Part shown: piece after piece, positions 16,813-25,555 of the stretch | Position numbering within the stretch: position 1 is the first letter of the stretch | How the letters are laid out: each line of letters opens with the position of its first letter | Assembly (NCBI GenBank): GCA_001543005.1 | Contig: LFLB01000003.1 | Coordinates: forward strand, 1-64,000 | Reading direction: 5' to 3' | Length of the DNA stretch: 64,000 nt | DNA from: Candidatus Spongiihabitans thiooxidans | GTDB lineage: Bacteria; Pseudomonadota; Gammaproteobacteria; Arenicellales; Poriferihabitantaceae | Position numbers and translations under genes: made by a program | The notes under the pieces: model-generated | Told to the model about the DNA's origin: nothing | The model's database searches: none | Seen by the model: only the letters and a program-made list of their open reading frames with translations

Positions 16813-17856
16813 TTATTTCACGCAGGTTGCTACAATTCTTAGTGGCGCCGGATAGCCTTCAATGGTTTTCGTTTGATCCCCTGGATCCAGGAAATCTGAC
16901 AATGATTCAAAGGTCATCCATTGCGTTCGTCGTTGCTCATTCATGCTGGTTGCGGTGATATCAACTGTTGTTATCCTCTCAAATCCCGCTTCACTTAACA
17001 TTGCTCGTAATTTTAATTCCGAAGGAATGCACCAGATGTTGGGCATTTTCGCATAGGTGCTTTTCGGCACCAGCATATCTTCTGCATCACCGCTGATAAT
17101 CAGGGTTTCCATTACCAACTCTCCGCCTGGTTTCAAGCACCTCGCCAATTCCGTTAAATGCGCCATTGGTTTCTTGCGGTGGGAAAGAATTCCCATGGAA
17201 AACACCGTATCAAAGCCAAGTCCGTTGTCTTCAATCGCGTCAAAAGGAATTTCGTCGCAACGCAGCGGTAAAATTGAACTCGGTATTGAACTCAATGCCG
17301 CAGTCTTGTATTTTTTAGTCTCGTATTTTTTTGCTTGATATTTTTCAGGCAAATATTTTTTCAGGGCGTTGTATTGAGCGATAAATAATTGGGAAGGTTC
17401 AATGCCGAGTACATATCGTGCCCCGGCGCCAAGCATTCGCAACATGTAGTATCCGTTGCCACAACCTATATCCAGGACCAGTCGATCTTTCAGCGGGCGG
17501 ATTACACTTTCCAGCCGACTCCATTTAATATTGGAGCGCCATTCGCTATCGACCAGGATGCCGAATACCTCAAATGGCCCTTTGCGCCACGGATGAAGTT
17601 TGAGCAATAGCTGTTTTAATCGGGCCCGGGCTTCGGCATCCATATCTTCAATCCGCCCGATTTTGACTATCGCTTGATCCAGTTCAACAACCGATGGACG
17701 GGCTTCGGGCAAGGCAGCAATGATATCCATCCACTTGTCAAGATCGCCGTGGCGACGCTGATTCATTGCCGATATTGTCGAATGAATAAATGCCTCAGTG
17801 ATGGATTCGAGCGGAGAATTTCGTAATTGCCGACGTAGCGTTTCCGGTTGAATCAT
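16813..17856 (-). CDS. cmoB: tRNA U34 carboxymethyltransferase
   Basis: CmoB transfers the carboxymethyl group of carboxy-S-adenosyl-methionine to 5-hydroxyuridine-34 of certain tRNAs, giving the cmo5U wobble base. The protein has the helical N-terminal region (RKGPFEVFGILVDSEWRS) and the Rossmann methyltransferase core with motif I LDIGCGNGYYMLRM, followed by FDTVFSMGILSHRKKP. The 347 residues are slightly longer than usual because of an insertion of about 25 residues after the second core strand, rich in K-Y pairs (EKYQAKKYETKKYKT), encoded by a 15-bp tandem repeat. Its start overlaps the cmoA stop by 4 bases. Confidence 0.94.
   Translation of the reverse strand: MIQPETLRRQLRNSPLESITEAFIHSTISAMNQRRHGDLDKWMDIIAALPEARPSVVELDQAIVKIGRIEDMDAEARARLKQLLLKLHPWRKGPFEVFGILVDSEWRSNIKWSRLESVIRPLKDRLVLDIGCGNGYYMLRMLGAGARYVLGIEPSQLFIAQYNALKKYLPEKYQAKKYETKKYKTAALSSIPSSILPLRCDEIPFDAIEDNGLGFDTVFSMGILSHRKKPMAHLTELARCLKPGGELVMETLIISGDAEDMLVPKSTYAKMPNIWCIPSELKLRAMLSEAGFERITTVDITATSMNEQRRTQWMTFESLSDFLDPGDQTKTIEGYPAPLRIVATCVK
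17308..17367. repeat. 15-bp tandem repeat inside cmoB, 4 copies
   Basis: The element TATTTTT recurs at 17309, 17324, 17339 and 17354 with a 15-base period. On the coding strand it adds a five-residue repeat with the pattern KY-x-x-K to CmoB. The expansion keeps the frame. Confidence 0.8.
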
Positions 17857-18581
17857 TCTTTCACGCCGACAAAGGAAGCGAAATTAAAACTCTGGAACCA
17901 TTGCACGGCATTTTTAAATCCAGCCCGTCGCAGACGATCCAGGTGTTGTTCACGGTCATCAAGTATCATAACCTGCTCCAGAGCGATGCGTTTTTGACTG
18001 ATCTCCAGTTCGCTATAGCCATTGGAAATCTTGAATTGCTCATGCAGCTGTTGCTGCAATGTGGATTCCTGGTCGTTGCTAAAATCTATTTTTTCGGAAA
18101 CGATAAATACCCCGTCAGGAATCAGCCCCTGATATATACGCCCAACCAATTGGTCGCGTAGCGCCGGATTAATGAATTGCAAGGTGAAGTTCATTACTAC
18201 AATACAGGCATTGTCAATCGCTGCATCTTCTACCTGTCCTTCAATCAATTGGAATTGATGCCGGGGAATAACCGGTTGCAAAATCTTTTGGCACTCCTCC
18301 AACATTGCCGCAGAATTATCGATACCAATATACTGTATGGATTCCTGGTTTATTGTGGAGGACATCGACAACATTGAGGCGCCAAGCGCGCACCCCAAGT
18401 CATAAATATTGGTAGCGGGCTGAGCATATTTTTCTGCGATTGACCCGGTTAGCTCGATAATGGCTTCATAGCCGGGTACCGAGCGGCGAATCATATCCGG
18501 AAAAACCCTGGATACGGATTCATCGAACTTAAAATCGACAACCTGAGGAAGCGCCTGTGCAAAGAGTTTATCTTTATCCAT
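17853..18581 (-). CDS. cmoA: Carboxy-S-adenosyl-L-methionine synthase
   Basis: CmoA makes carboxy-SAM from SAM and prephenate for use by CmoB. The start MDKDKLFAQ, the segment VFPDMIRRSVPGYEAII and the SAM-binding motif IYDLGCALGASMLSM are characteristic of the family. The 242 residues match. It lies upstream of cmoB on the minus strand with a 4-base overlap, forming the usual two-gene unit, and has a 36-base gap to the epimerase gene upstream, which may share its transcript. Confidence 0.95.
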   Translation of the reverse strand: MDKDKLFAQALPQVVDFKFDESVSRVFPDMIRRSVPGYEAIIELTGSIAEKYAQPATNIYDLGCALGASMLSMSSTINQESIQYIGIDNSAAMLEECQKILQPVIPRHQFQLIEGQVEDAAIDNACIVVMNFTLQFINPALRDQLVGRIYQGLIPDGVFIVSEKIDFSNDQESTLQQQLHEQFKISNGYSELEISQKRIALEQVMILDDREQHLDRLRRAGFKNAVQWFQSFNFASFVGVKE

Positions 18582-18617
18582 CGCGCTTAACCTATCCTTG
18601 AAATTAAAAACCCTGAG

Positions 18618-19022
18618 TTAAATCTGTTCAAGTTCGATTAACGTCCCCATGGTATCTTTGGGATGCAAAAAAATCACCGGCTTGCCGTGGGCGCCGGTTG
18701 TCGGTTTTCCATCCCCTAAAATTCGCATCCCTTGTTTTTGTAACTTTTGCGCGGCCTGCTCTACATCCTCGACTTCATAACACAGGTGATGAATTCCCCC
18801 ATCGGGATTTTTTTCAAGAAATCGATCAATCGGCGAATCAGCCCCCAGTGGATACAGTAATTCAATTTTCGTATTCGACAAATCAACAAAAACGGCGGTC
18901 ACGCCGTGGTCGGGCAAATCAACCTTTTCAGACACTGTCACACCAAACTGCTCCCGATACAGTGCGCTGGCAGCATCGAGGTCTGGGACAACGATTGCAA
19001 CATGGTTTAATCTGCCAATCAT
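18618..19022 (-). CDS. mce: Methylmalonyl-CoA epimerase
   Basis: This enzyme interconverts (S)- and (R)-methylmalonyl-CoA between propionyl-CoA carboxylase and the mutase. It belongs to the vicinal-oxygen-chelate (glyoxalase) superfamily. Metal ligand regions are visible in LNHVAIVV (His near residue 6), GIHHLCYEV and the C-terminal GTLIELEQ (Glu). The 134 residues match the family. It is the last gene of the methylmalonyl-CoA set on this strand and is separated from meaB by a restriction-modification cassette. The gap 19023-19112 on its upstream side is AT-rich and may contain its own promoter. Confidence 0.92.
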   Translation of the reverse strand: MIGRLNHVAIVVPDLDAASALYREQFGVTVSEKVDLPDHGVTAVFVDLSNTKIELLYPLGADSPIDRFLEKNPDGGIHHLCYEVEDVEQAAQKLQKQGMRILGDGKPTTGAHGKPVIFLHPKDTMGTLIELEQI

Positions 19023-19112
19023 TTAGATAACCCCACATATTTAACCTTTAAACCCAGCAAAGATACTAATTTACGGTATTGTTTTCATTTGAAATAAAAA
19101 GTTTGCACCTAT

Positions 19113-19862
19113 TCATATCTGCTTTGATTTTTCTACACCAGAATTGAAACGAACCAGTTTGTCCCAATCAATCTCTCCATTATTTCTGCAAAAAGTATTT
19201 GCAAATTCCTTGGTGAATTTATTAATCATCTGCGAGTACGATGTTAAAAAATCATCGTTTTTTTCTTTGGCTTTATAACCGAGCGGTTCAATGATTCTCG
19301 TAAATAGCTCACTGTCGTCCGAAATAAAATCCCAAAATCGCTGACCGCAGTATTTAAAGTAATCGCCCTTGTCCGGCTTTTTATCTTTACCGTAACAGCA
19401 ACCATTTACAGCGAGGATGTTTAGTTGTGAATTACTGGTTCTTAATGTTTTCTTTGCGGTTATGAAATCCGTTTTCATTTTGGCTATTTGTGAACTGTTA
19501 CCCCAATTCGGTCCGGATTTAATGGTTACAATATATCTTGTGTTGTCAGCGTCGAACTCAAGGTCAATCCCGGTGATGCCTGATTTTCGACCATCATGGA
19601 CTGTATGGTTAATAAAAATAGCGAGCCCTTCCAGCCAGTCTCCAAAAATGGTTTCTTCGTTTGATGATATATGAGCATCCACCAATCCCTTTATGATTTG
19701 CTCGACAGTTAAAACATATTTCGCTTTGAACAAATACGGATTTTTCCGCTTGAGAACATTTGACAACTTTAATTTGTCAAGACTTTGGATGCGTTGTTGA
19801 TGAAAAATTCCGATATTTTCTTCAACGTAAAGTGTTACATCTTTAAGGGCTAGTTTTTTCAT
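19113..19862 (-). CDS. Type II restriction endonuclease (PmeII-like)
   Basis: This is the predicted DNA-cutting partner of the adjacent methyltransferase. A conserved block reads SNEETIFGDWLEGLAIFI, then GIDLEFDADNTRYIVTIKSG with the D...xIK pattern of a PD-(D/E)xK nuclease, then PNWGNSSQ. I recall this block from the PmeII family of type II enzymes; it was not checked by search. The frame extends to a TTG at 19880, but the ATG at 19862 has a strong AAGGA ribosome-binding site 7 bases upstream, so the protein should begin MKKLALKDVTLYV (249 residues). It overlaps the end of the methyltransferase gene by 20 bases. Confidence 0.82.
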   Translation of the reverse strand: MKKLALKDVTLYVEENIGIFHQQRIQSLDKLKLSNVLKRKNPYLFKAKYVLTVEQIIKGLVDAHISSNEETIFGDWLEGLAIFINHTVHDGRKSGITGIDLEFDADNTRYIVTIKSGPNWGNSSQIAKMKTDFITAKKTLRTSNSQLNILAVNGCCYGKDKKPDKGDYFKYCGQRFWDFISDDSELFTRIIEPLGYKAKEKNDDFLTSYSQMINKFTKEFANTFCRNNGEIDWDKLVRFNSGVEKSKQI

Positions 19863-20700
19863 GTTTTTCCTTAGGTTCAAATAAATACACCTCGACCGGG
19901 TTTATTTTCTTTCTTACCATTTCACAATATTCTGGGACAAGGTCAATACCTATTGAGTTCCGCCTCATCTTGTTAGCGACAATTAAAGTTGTCCCCGACC
20001 CCATAAATGGATCAAGCACCAGGTCTCGTTCTTTCGTGAACAGCTTAATAAACCATTCAGGCAATCCCACAGGAAATGTTGCGCTATGATTTTTATTATT
20101 GCATTCAGTAGCCAAATGCAAAACATTCGTGGGGTATGCTTGGTCTCTATCCCGCCAATTTGAAATGTTCTTGCCAAACCCACTCCCTACTTTTGAAATG
20201 TCACGTATTTTGTCGGTTGCAGAAAGGTTTTTTAATCTGGCATTTGCCCAATCACCCATCGGCACCATTACTTCTTCCTGATACATGGCAAATTTTTTGT
20301 TTTTATTAAACTGGAGCAGCCTTTCCCACGCATCCCTGAATCTATTGGGCCATTTTCCCGGATAGCAATTTTTTTTATGCCAAATAAACTCCTCTGTCCA
20401 CAACCATCCTTGCTTACGCATTTCTAAAATCAGCTCCATTACATAAATACTACGCTCTCCATTAACTGCTTTTTCCTTGATGTTCAAGACAAAAGTTCCT
20501 GACGGCTTAAGGACACGTAAAAGTTGTTCTGAAATGGGCAAAAACCAATTAACATATTCATCCGGATGAATACCGCCATATACATTTTTTCGTTGGTCTG
20601 CATAAGGAGGCGATGTGACAATGAGGTCAACAGAATCATTCGGGAGCAGTTTTAACTGCTCCTTGCTATCGCCAAGGTGTACGTCTGTTGTTATTTCCAT
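19843..20700 (-). CDS. Site-specific DNA methyltransferase (beta class, TSPPY motif)
   Basis: This is the modification enzyme that protects host DNA from the nuclease encoded just downstream. Catalytic motif IV reads VTSPPYADQ near residues 28-36, and the AdoMet motif LDPFMGSGTTL is near the C-terminus, the beta order. A TSPPY motif is common in N4-cytosine methyltransferases, though adenine enzymes also use SPPY. The 285 residues match single-chain type II methyltransferases. The order methyltransferase then nuclease, with overlap, fits a mobile restriction-modification unit placed between meaB and the epimerase gene. Confidence 0.9.
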   Translation of the reverse strand: MEITTDVHLGDSKEQLKLLPNDSVDLIVTSPPYADQRKNVYGGIHPDEYVNWFLPISEQLLRVLKPSGTFVLNIKEKAVNGERSIYVMELILEMRKQGWLWTEEFIWHKKNCYPGKWPNRFRDAWERLLQFNKNKKFAMYQEEVMVPMGDWANARLKNLSATDKIRDISKVGSGFGKNISNWRDRDQAYPTNVLHLATECNNKNHSATFPVGLPEWFIKLFTKERDLVLDPFMGSGTTLIVANKMRRNSIGIDLVPEYCEMVRKKINPVEVYLFEPKEKHEKTSP

Positions 20701-20831
20701 TCTATACGTTCGTTGCAGGAAGTATTTTATTGATATTGGGTTATCCTACCAACGAGTCTGTAGAAAAGCACAAGTAAAACTATCGAAGTGACAGCAGCTG
20801 TCCGTTGGCTACCCTTGTTATGCGTTTACAG

Positions 20832-21065
20832 TTAGCCATGTTCAGATTGTAGATATTGAATTGTGGCTCTCAGGTTGTCCTCTACTTTGCGCATACATTC
20901 GGCGCAAAATGGAACCTCACGAAAATTTGGTTTCATCTCGACAGGAGGATTTCTAGTAATCTGATTAGGTAGATAAACCCTCTCTCCAGTTATAGACAAC
21001 AAAATCGAATAATTACCTTGGGCACCACAAGCGTAACAGCTTTCTTCTAACTTTGGGTATTTCAT
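20832..21065 (-). CDS. Small protein with zinc-ribbon-like cysteine pairs
   Basis: I do not recognise this 77-residue protein. It has CYAC near the N-terminus and CAEC further on, a spacing that could bind one zinc ion, followed by a helical tail (RKVEDNLRATIQYLQ). The ATG at 21065 has a good ribosome-binding site (AAAGGAAAG, 5 bases away); a longer frame to 21101 lacks one. It lies one base downstream of the truncated methyltransferase fragment and upstream of the intact methyltransferase, so it may belong to the restriction-modification cassette. Confidence 0.6.
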   Translation of the reverse strand: MKYPKLEESCYACGAQGNYSILLSITGERVYLPNQITRNPPVEMKPNFREVPFCAECMRKVEDNLRATIQYLQSEHG

Positions 21066-21066
21066 A

Positions 21067-21432
21067 TTATCTTTCCTTTGGAGACACCAGAATTTTACCA
21101 AATCGAGCGGAATTAATGCGTTTTTTTACTCGCTTATACGGATGCAACCTATGGACATGTTTTGTTGTTTCTGACTCTTTATATTCAGAAAATGATAACT
21201 CCCAGTTTAAGTCATCCTCTAATTGTTTTTTCCATCTATCCGCTTTTGTTTCATAGTGATCTTTGTAATACTTTTCCAAGTCAAATCTACTCACTACAAC
21301 ACTTCCATTATCAGCATTCTTAGGTATTCTGCCATATTGAATTAAATAAGAGATATTAGATGTAGTCACATCTTTTCCTAAATATTTGGTTGCCCAAATG
21401 CTTGCTTCTTTTATTGTCATTAAATTTTGCAT
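21067..21432 (-). pseudogene. Truncated N-terminal fragment of a DNA methyltransferase with HTH domain
   Basis: Residues 1-60 form an excisionase/MerR-like helix-turn-helix (LMTIKEASIWATKYL, SRFDLEKYYKDH). Then comes DLNWELSFSEYKESETTKHVHRLHPYK in two adjoining parts. As I recall, in full-length adenine methyltransferases of type II systems the ETTKHVHRLHPYK segment continues into GKFIPQLV and the AdoMet motif. Here the frame instead runs into an unrelated basic tail and stops, and no AdoMet or catalytic motif follows. The start is probably ATG 21432 behind AAGGA; GTG 21456 and ATG 21453 are alternatives. It could still act as a small DNA-binding regulator. Confidence 0.6.
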
Positions 21433-21681
21433 TTCCAAATTTTCCTTCGTCATCACAATACGAGCATACTCAAAAGCGGTGCCTTAGTGTGCCTGAGTAG
21501 TTAAAAAACGGCGTACTCTGTTGAACTGATATTTCCTAAAAATATTAATTTTAACATTCCAAACGAGCGGCCTCCTGAGCAACGATGCTCCAATTCCATA
21601 GAAAATATACCATAGAACAACATCTTGCACTGGAGTGTCCACGAGGTATCAGGGGAAATAAAAGACCCTTGTTATTCAACA

Positions 21682-22716
21682 TTACTTCCCGTCAAGAAAT
21701 TTGGAAACTAATTGTCTGGCCGCAATGGTCGGAGGAATTTCCCCGTTGGTAACACTTTCCTGAAGACGGGATAACGACTCACCAACCTCTTGGTTATTCT
21801 TCAGCGCGGATAACAAAAGATTCTGGGTTTCCATCCATAATCCGGTTTTGGCCTGTTGCCGCCGACGCGATGCGATCCGGCCATCACTACTCAGCAAGGT
21901 TCGGAAATCATTAATTGAGGTCCAGATTTCTGCAATGTTTTTGTTTTCCAATGCCGAGCTGGTAATCACCGGGACCTGCCAATCTGGATACCGTGGTTTG
22001 ATCAATCCGAGTGCTTGCTGAATATCTGCCGCCGCCAAAGTTGCCTTGGATTGCAGTTCACTATCCGCTTTATTGACAATGACCAGGTCCGCCAATTCCA
22101 CAATGCCGCGTTTAATGCCTTGCAGTTGATCACCGCCACCAGGAAGCAACATCACTATAAACATGTCGGTCATTTCGCTGACCAGGGTTTCGGACTGCCC
22201 GACCCCAACCGTTTCAACAATAATGACATCAAACCCGGCGGCTTCGCATAAAACAATGGCCTCTCTGGTTCTTCGCGCCACGCCACCGGAGGTCTCTCCA
22301 GCAGGTGTGGGGCGGATAAATGCGTTTTCATTGGTAGCCAGAGTCGGCATACGGGTTTTGTCACCCAGGATCGAACCACCGCTTAATGTTGAGCTTGGGT
22401 CCACCGCGAGCACTGCAATTTTGTGCCCTCGACTAATTACATGATTCCCCAGTGTTTCTATCAGGGTTGATTTGCCCACACCGGGAACACCAGTTAAGCC
22501 AATTCTAATCGAGTTCCCGCTATAGGGCATGACCGACTGAATTAACGCCTCGGCTTGTTGCCGATGATCTTCTCTGGTGGATTCCAGCAGGGTAATCCCG
22601 CGTGCCAGGGTGCGTCGGTCAGCGCAACGCAACTTGTCGATATTGAGCACTCGCCTTAAATTATCGTTTAAATTGCCGTTCAAATTACTGTTCAAATTCG
22701 AGGATGGCTTGATCAA
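21682..22716 (-). CDS. meaB: Methylmalonyl-CoA mutase-associated GTPase MeaB
   Basis: MeaB is a G3E-family GTPase that guards and reloads the B12 cofactor of methylmalonyl-CoA mutase. The P-loop is GLTGVPGVGKST, the switch regions include VDPSSTLSGGSILGDKTRM and VETVGVGQSE, and the base-recognition motif is VNKAD. The 344 residues match the family. The N-terminus carries a four-residue repeat (SNLNSNLNGNLNDNL) produced by a 12-bp tandem repeat, and the first 32 bases overlap the end of pccA. A later start, near the first conserved residues, would avoid both, so the true N-terminus is uncertain. Confidence 0.94.
   Translation of the reverse strand: MIKPSSNLNSNLNGNLNDNLRRVLNIDKLRCADRRTLARGITLLESTREDHRQQAEALIQSVMPYSGNSIRIGLTGVPGVGKSTLIETLGNHVISRGHKIAVLAVDPSSTLSGGSILGDKTRMPTLATNENAFIRPTPAGETSGGVARRTREAIVLCEAAGFDVIIVETVGVGQSETLVSEMTDMFIVMLLPGGGDQLQGIKRGIVELADLVIVNKADSELQSKATLAAADIQQALGLIKPRYPDWQVPVITSSALENKNIAEIWTSINDFRTLLSSDGRIASRRRQQAKTGLWMETQNLLLSALKNNQEVGESLSRLQESVTNGEIPPTIAARQLVSKFLDGK
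22658..22705. repeat. 12-bp tandem repeat at the pccA-meaB junction, 4 copies
   Basis: AAATT recurs at 22658, 22670, 22682 and 22694 with the surrounding GTTC/GTTT conserved. The repeat contains the pccA stop codon (22685-22687) and encodes the asparagine-leucine repeat at the start of MeaB. Confidence 0.8.
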
Positions 22717-24730
22717 CCTCTAAAGTTACGCCAGCTTCAACTAACACTTTGGCAACCACGCCATCATGGTCGGTACGCAGCGAATTTTCCATTTTCATGG
22801 CTTCAATCACTGCAAGTTCCTCTCCCGCCTTGACAGTCTGCCCTTGCTTGACACCCAACGATACCAACAATCCGGGCATGGGAGAGAGCAGGAAACGAGA
22901 TTGATCTGCGTGCTGCTTCACTGGCATCTTTTCATTTAACTCGGCGGTTCGCTGGGTAAGGACATAGATGGTTTTCAAATTTCCTGCCTGGGTTACATCG
23001 TACCCATAACCGTTCTTTTCAATTTGCAAATGAATCTGCTGTCCGTTGACCAGACCTGAATATATTGCCTGGGCAGGTTGCCAGTCATCTTCCACCAAAT
23101 AGCTTTGGCCATTAAAATTTATGCGGCTGAAACTTAGGTTGCTTTTTCCGTTTTCATCTTGTCCATTAGTTTTAGTGCTGGCAATTTCAGTGCTAGCAAT
23201 TTCAATGTCGGTTTGATAATTATGTTGCCCAATGACAACCACCCAACTGGTTTCCACATTTCTACCGTAACCGGGCACCTGGCTGGAAACGGTCGCAGCA
23301 CGATTGGTCAAACGATAATGCAATGCAGTCATTACACATATCAAATTGATACGCGCATGTTCGCCAGATTCAGGAGGAGAAAAGCCGTCAGGATATTCCT
23401 CTGCTATAAAATTAGTTGTGAATTCACCGGCCTGGAATCGAGAGTGGCGCATAATTGCACAGACAAACGGCAAGTTTGTTTCGACGCCTCGAATATAGTA
23501 TTGATCCAGCGCGGTTTGCATATTAGTGATCGCCTGTTCCCGGGTTTCCCCCCAACTGATTACTTTGGCAATCATAGGATCATAAAACATCAAGATTTCA
23601 GCGCCTTCTTTAACCCCGCTATCGACACGTAAGTATTTACTTTCAAGCGGCGGCTGGTACTTCGATAATCGACCGCTGGACGGCAGAAAATTCCTGAACG
23701 GGTTTTCCGCGTAGATTCTGGCTTCCATCGACCAGCCGTTGATCTTTACGTCGGATTGTTTGATCGGCAGTTTTTCACCCGCCGCCACCCGAATCATCAA
23801 CTCGACCAAATCAAGGCCGGTGATCATTTCGGTTACCGCATGCTCCACCTGCAGGCGCGTGTTCATCTCCAGAAAATAAAATTTACGATTAGCATCCACA
23901 ATAAACTCAACCGTGCCTGCTGATTGATAATCGACCGCTTTGGCCAGGGCAACGGCTTGCTCGCTCATGGCGGCGCGGGTTTTCTCGTCGATAAAAGAAG
24001 ACGGCGCTTCCTCAATTACTTTTTGATGCCGTCTCTGAATGGAACATTCGCGTTCATTCAACGTGACCACATTGCCATGGCTATCGGCGATAATCTGAAT
24101 TTCGATATGACGCGGCTGCTCGATATACTTCTCGATAAAAATACGCCCATCGCCGAAACTGGAAAGCGCCTCGCTGGAAGCGCGCGCAAATCCGGTTTTC
24201 GCTTCATCACGGTTAGTGGCGACGCGCATCCCCTTGCCGCCGCCGCCGGCGCTTGCCTTGATCATCACCGGGTAGCCGATTTCCTCGGCAATTCTCGACG
24301 CCTCAGAGGCATCGGCCACCACTTCGAGGTGGCCGGGTATGATGTTCACCCCCGCTTTTTGCGCCAGTAATTTGGAGGCGATTTTGTCACCCATAGCTTC
24401 GATGGCATCAGCGCCGGGGCCGATGAAAATAATACCGGCCTGTTCAAGCCGGCGAGCGAAGGAAGCATTCTCCGACAAAAACCCATAGCCCGGATGAACC
24501 GCTTGGGCACCCGTTTGCTTGCACGCCTCAATGATTGCACTGATATTCAAATAGCTCTCTGCCGCAACCGCATCGCCAATATGCACCGCCTCGTCGGTCT
24601 CGGCAACATGCCTGGCATCACGGTCGGCATCCGAATAAACCGCCACCGTGGCGATGCCCATACGCCGCGCCGTTTTGATTATGCGGCAGGCGATTTCACC
24701 GCGATTTGCAATCAGGATTTTTTGGAGCAT
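22685..24730 (-). CDS. pccA: Propionyl/acetyl-CoA carboxylase, biotin carboxylase-BCCP (alpha) subunit
   Basis: This subunit carboxylates its own biotin with ATP and bicarbonate; the beta subunit then transfers CO2 to propionyl-CoA. The N-terminus KILIANRGEIACRI opens the biotin carboxylase domain, with the ATP-grasp loop KASAGGGGKGMR, ERECSIQRRHQK and EMNTRLQVEHAVTE. The C-terminal carrier domain has the biotinylation site EAMKM with Lys646. The 681 residues match alpha subunits of acyl-CoA carboxylases. A less conserved linker contains a 15-bp duplication (IASTEIAST, near 23170-23200). Propionyl-CoA as substrate is inferred from the mutase, epimerase and meaB neighbours. Confidence 0.94.
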   Translation of the reverse strand: MLQKILIANRGEIACRIIKTARRMGIATVAVYSDADRDARHVAETDEAVHIGDAVAAESYLNISAIIEACKQTGAQAVHPGYGFLSENASFARRLEQAGIIFIGPGADAIEAMGDKIASKLLAQKAGVNIIPGHLEVVADASEASRIAEEIGYPVMIKASAGGGGKGMRVATNRDEAKTGFARASSEALSSFGDGRIFIEKYIEQPRHIEIQIIADSHGNVVTLNERECSIQRRHQKVIEEAPSSFIDEKTRAAMSEQAVALAKAVDYQSAGTVEFIVDANRKFYFLEMNTRLQVEHAVTEMITGLDLVELMIRVAAGEKLPIKQSDVKINGWSMEARIYAENPFRNFLPSSGRLSKYQPPLESKYLRVDSGVKEGAEILMFYDPMIAKVISWGETREQAITNMQTALDQYYIRGVETNLPFVCAIMRHSRFQAGEFTTNFIAEEYPDGFSPPESGEHARINLICVMTALHYRLTNRAATVSSQVPGYGRNVETSWVVVIGQHNYQTDIEIASTEIASTKTNGQDENGKSNLSFSRINFNGQSYLVEDDWQPAQAIYSGLVNGQQIHLQIEKNGYGYDVTQAGNLKTIYVLTQRTAELNEKMPVKQHADQSRFLLSPMPGLLVSLGVKQGQTVKAGEELAVIEAMKMENSLRTDHDGVVAKVLVEAGVTLEVDQAILEFEQ

Positions 24731-24739
24731 TGGGATGGT

Positions 24740-24958
24740 TTATTCAAACTCACGGCGCAACAAACGGGATTGTCGAATGATGGAGCGTAAAGTTCCTATT
24801 CTGATTTCTTTGTGATTCGGCACGAGCACCGTGATGGTGCCGGAAGGCAGGTTTTTCTTCATAACAATATGACTGCCCCGTCGCCTTTCCTCAGCGAACC
24901 CATGCTTGGATAAAATCGCGCAGACGTCTTTGCCGGACAGCCTCCGCAACTTAGCCAT
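24740..24958 (-). CDS. hicA: HicA-type mRNA interferase toxin
   Basis: HicA toxins are small double-stranded-RNA-binding-fold ribonucleases that cut mRNA unless bound by HicB. This 72-residue protein has the family pattern: SGKDVCAILSKHGF, then RRRGSHIVMKK with the catalytic His in GSH, and VPNHKEIRIGTLRSIIRQ. It overlaps hicB by 8 bases and lies only 9 bases upstream of pccA, so the pair may be read together with the propionate genes. Confidence 0.93.
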   Translation of the reverse strand: MAKLRRLSGKDVCAILSKHGFAEERRRGSHIVMKKNLPSGTITVLVPNHKEIRIGTLRSIIRQSRLLRREFE

Positions 24959-25172
24959 ATGCTACTTCAATCGGCGTGATATACATTTCTCCGCGTAACC
25001 GTTCTTTGATTTCTTCTTCAGAAGCACATTCAAAAAACAACTCCAGCGCCTCAGTCAAGTTTTTGCGGGCTTGATCAACAGTGTCGCCTTGACTCGCCAC
25101 ATCCACTTCAGGACAAAGCGCGACATAGCCGTTTTCTTCTTTTTCGATAATTCCAGTTAGCGTCATTTTCAT
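24951..25172 (-). CDS. hicB: HicB-type antitoxin
   Basis: HicB neutralises HicA. The 73-residue protein has the partial RNase H-like fold signature GIIEKEENGYVALCPEVDV, followed by ASQGDTVDQARKNLTEALEL. There is no room for a C-terminal DNA-binding domain after residue 60, so autoregulation may differ from longer HicB proteins. The antitoxin gene precedes the toxin. A clear ribosome-binding site (AGAGGAA, 8 bases upstream of the ATG) supports the start. Confidence 0.92.
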   Translation of the reverse strand: MKMTLTGIIEKEENGYVALCPEVDVASQGDTVDQARKNLTEALELFFECASEEEIKERLRGEMYITPIEVAYG

Positions 25173-25555
25173 TGGTTAGTTCCTCTTGTGTTAAATATAC
25201 ATGCGATTAGGATTGTGGTGAACATTGTTTGATATTACTTACAGTATTAAGTTTTTTAATTTTGATTTGTCAATATTGCGCCCGCAATGAATTAATTCTA
25301 TTGATTTCAATGCTCTATTCATAAATCCATTGACAGCGTATAAAGTTTACGATTCTAGCTGTTTCTTTAAAAAGTCTTATCTAAATGTAAACCGAGTTGA
25401 CTTAGTCGTTTTGGGTAAGATAAGTGGAAGCTGGATCCAATTTTTTGTAAGTTCGTTCATCTTAATAATGCTTTATGCCCAAACTCAGCGGTTGCAAAAA
25501 ACAGAGCGATAAAGTAGGAAGAGCACCGCTTTTTACAGTATGAGCGTATACTATG
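25173..25555. other. AT-rich intergenic region between the DUF262 gene and hicBA
   Basis: About 380 bases without a gene I can support. An open frame of 60 codons on the plus strand (25330-25512) starts with TTG, has no ribosome-binding site and resembles nothing I know. The region probably holds the hicBA promoter. Its low GC content matches the DUF262 gene rather than pccA, so it may be part of inserted DNA. Confidence 0.5.

Noticed and set aside
25330..25512. 60-codon plus-strand frame with a hydrophobic stretch
   Set aside because: TTG start, no ribosome-binding site, no resemblance to a toxin or membrane family; AT-rich DNA gives such frames by chance.
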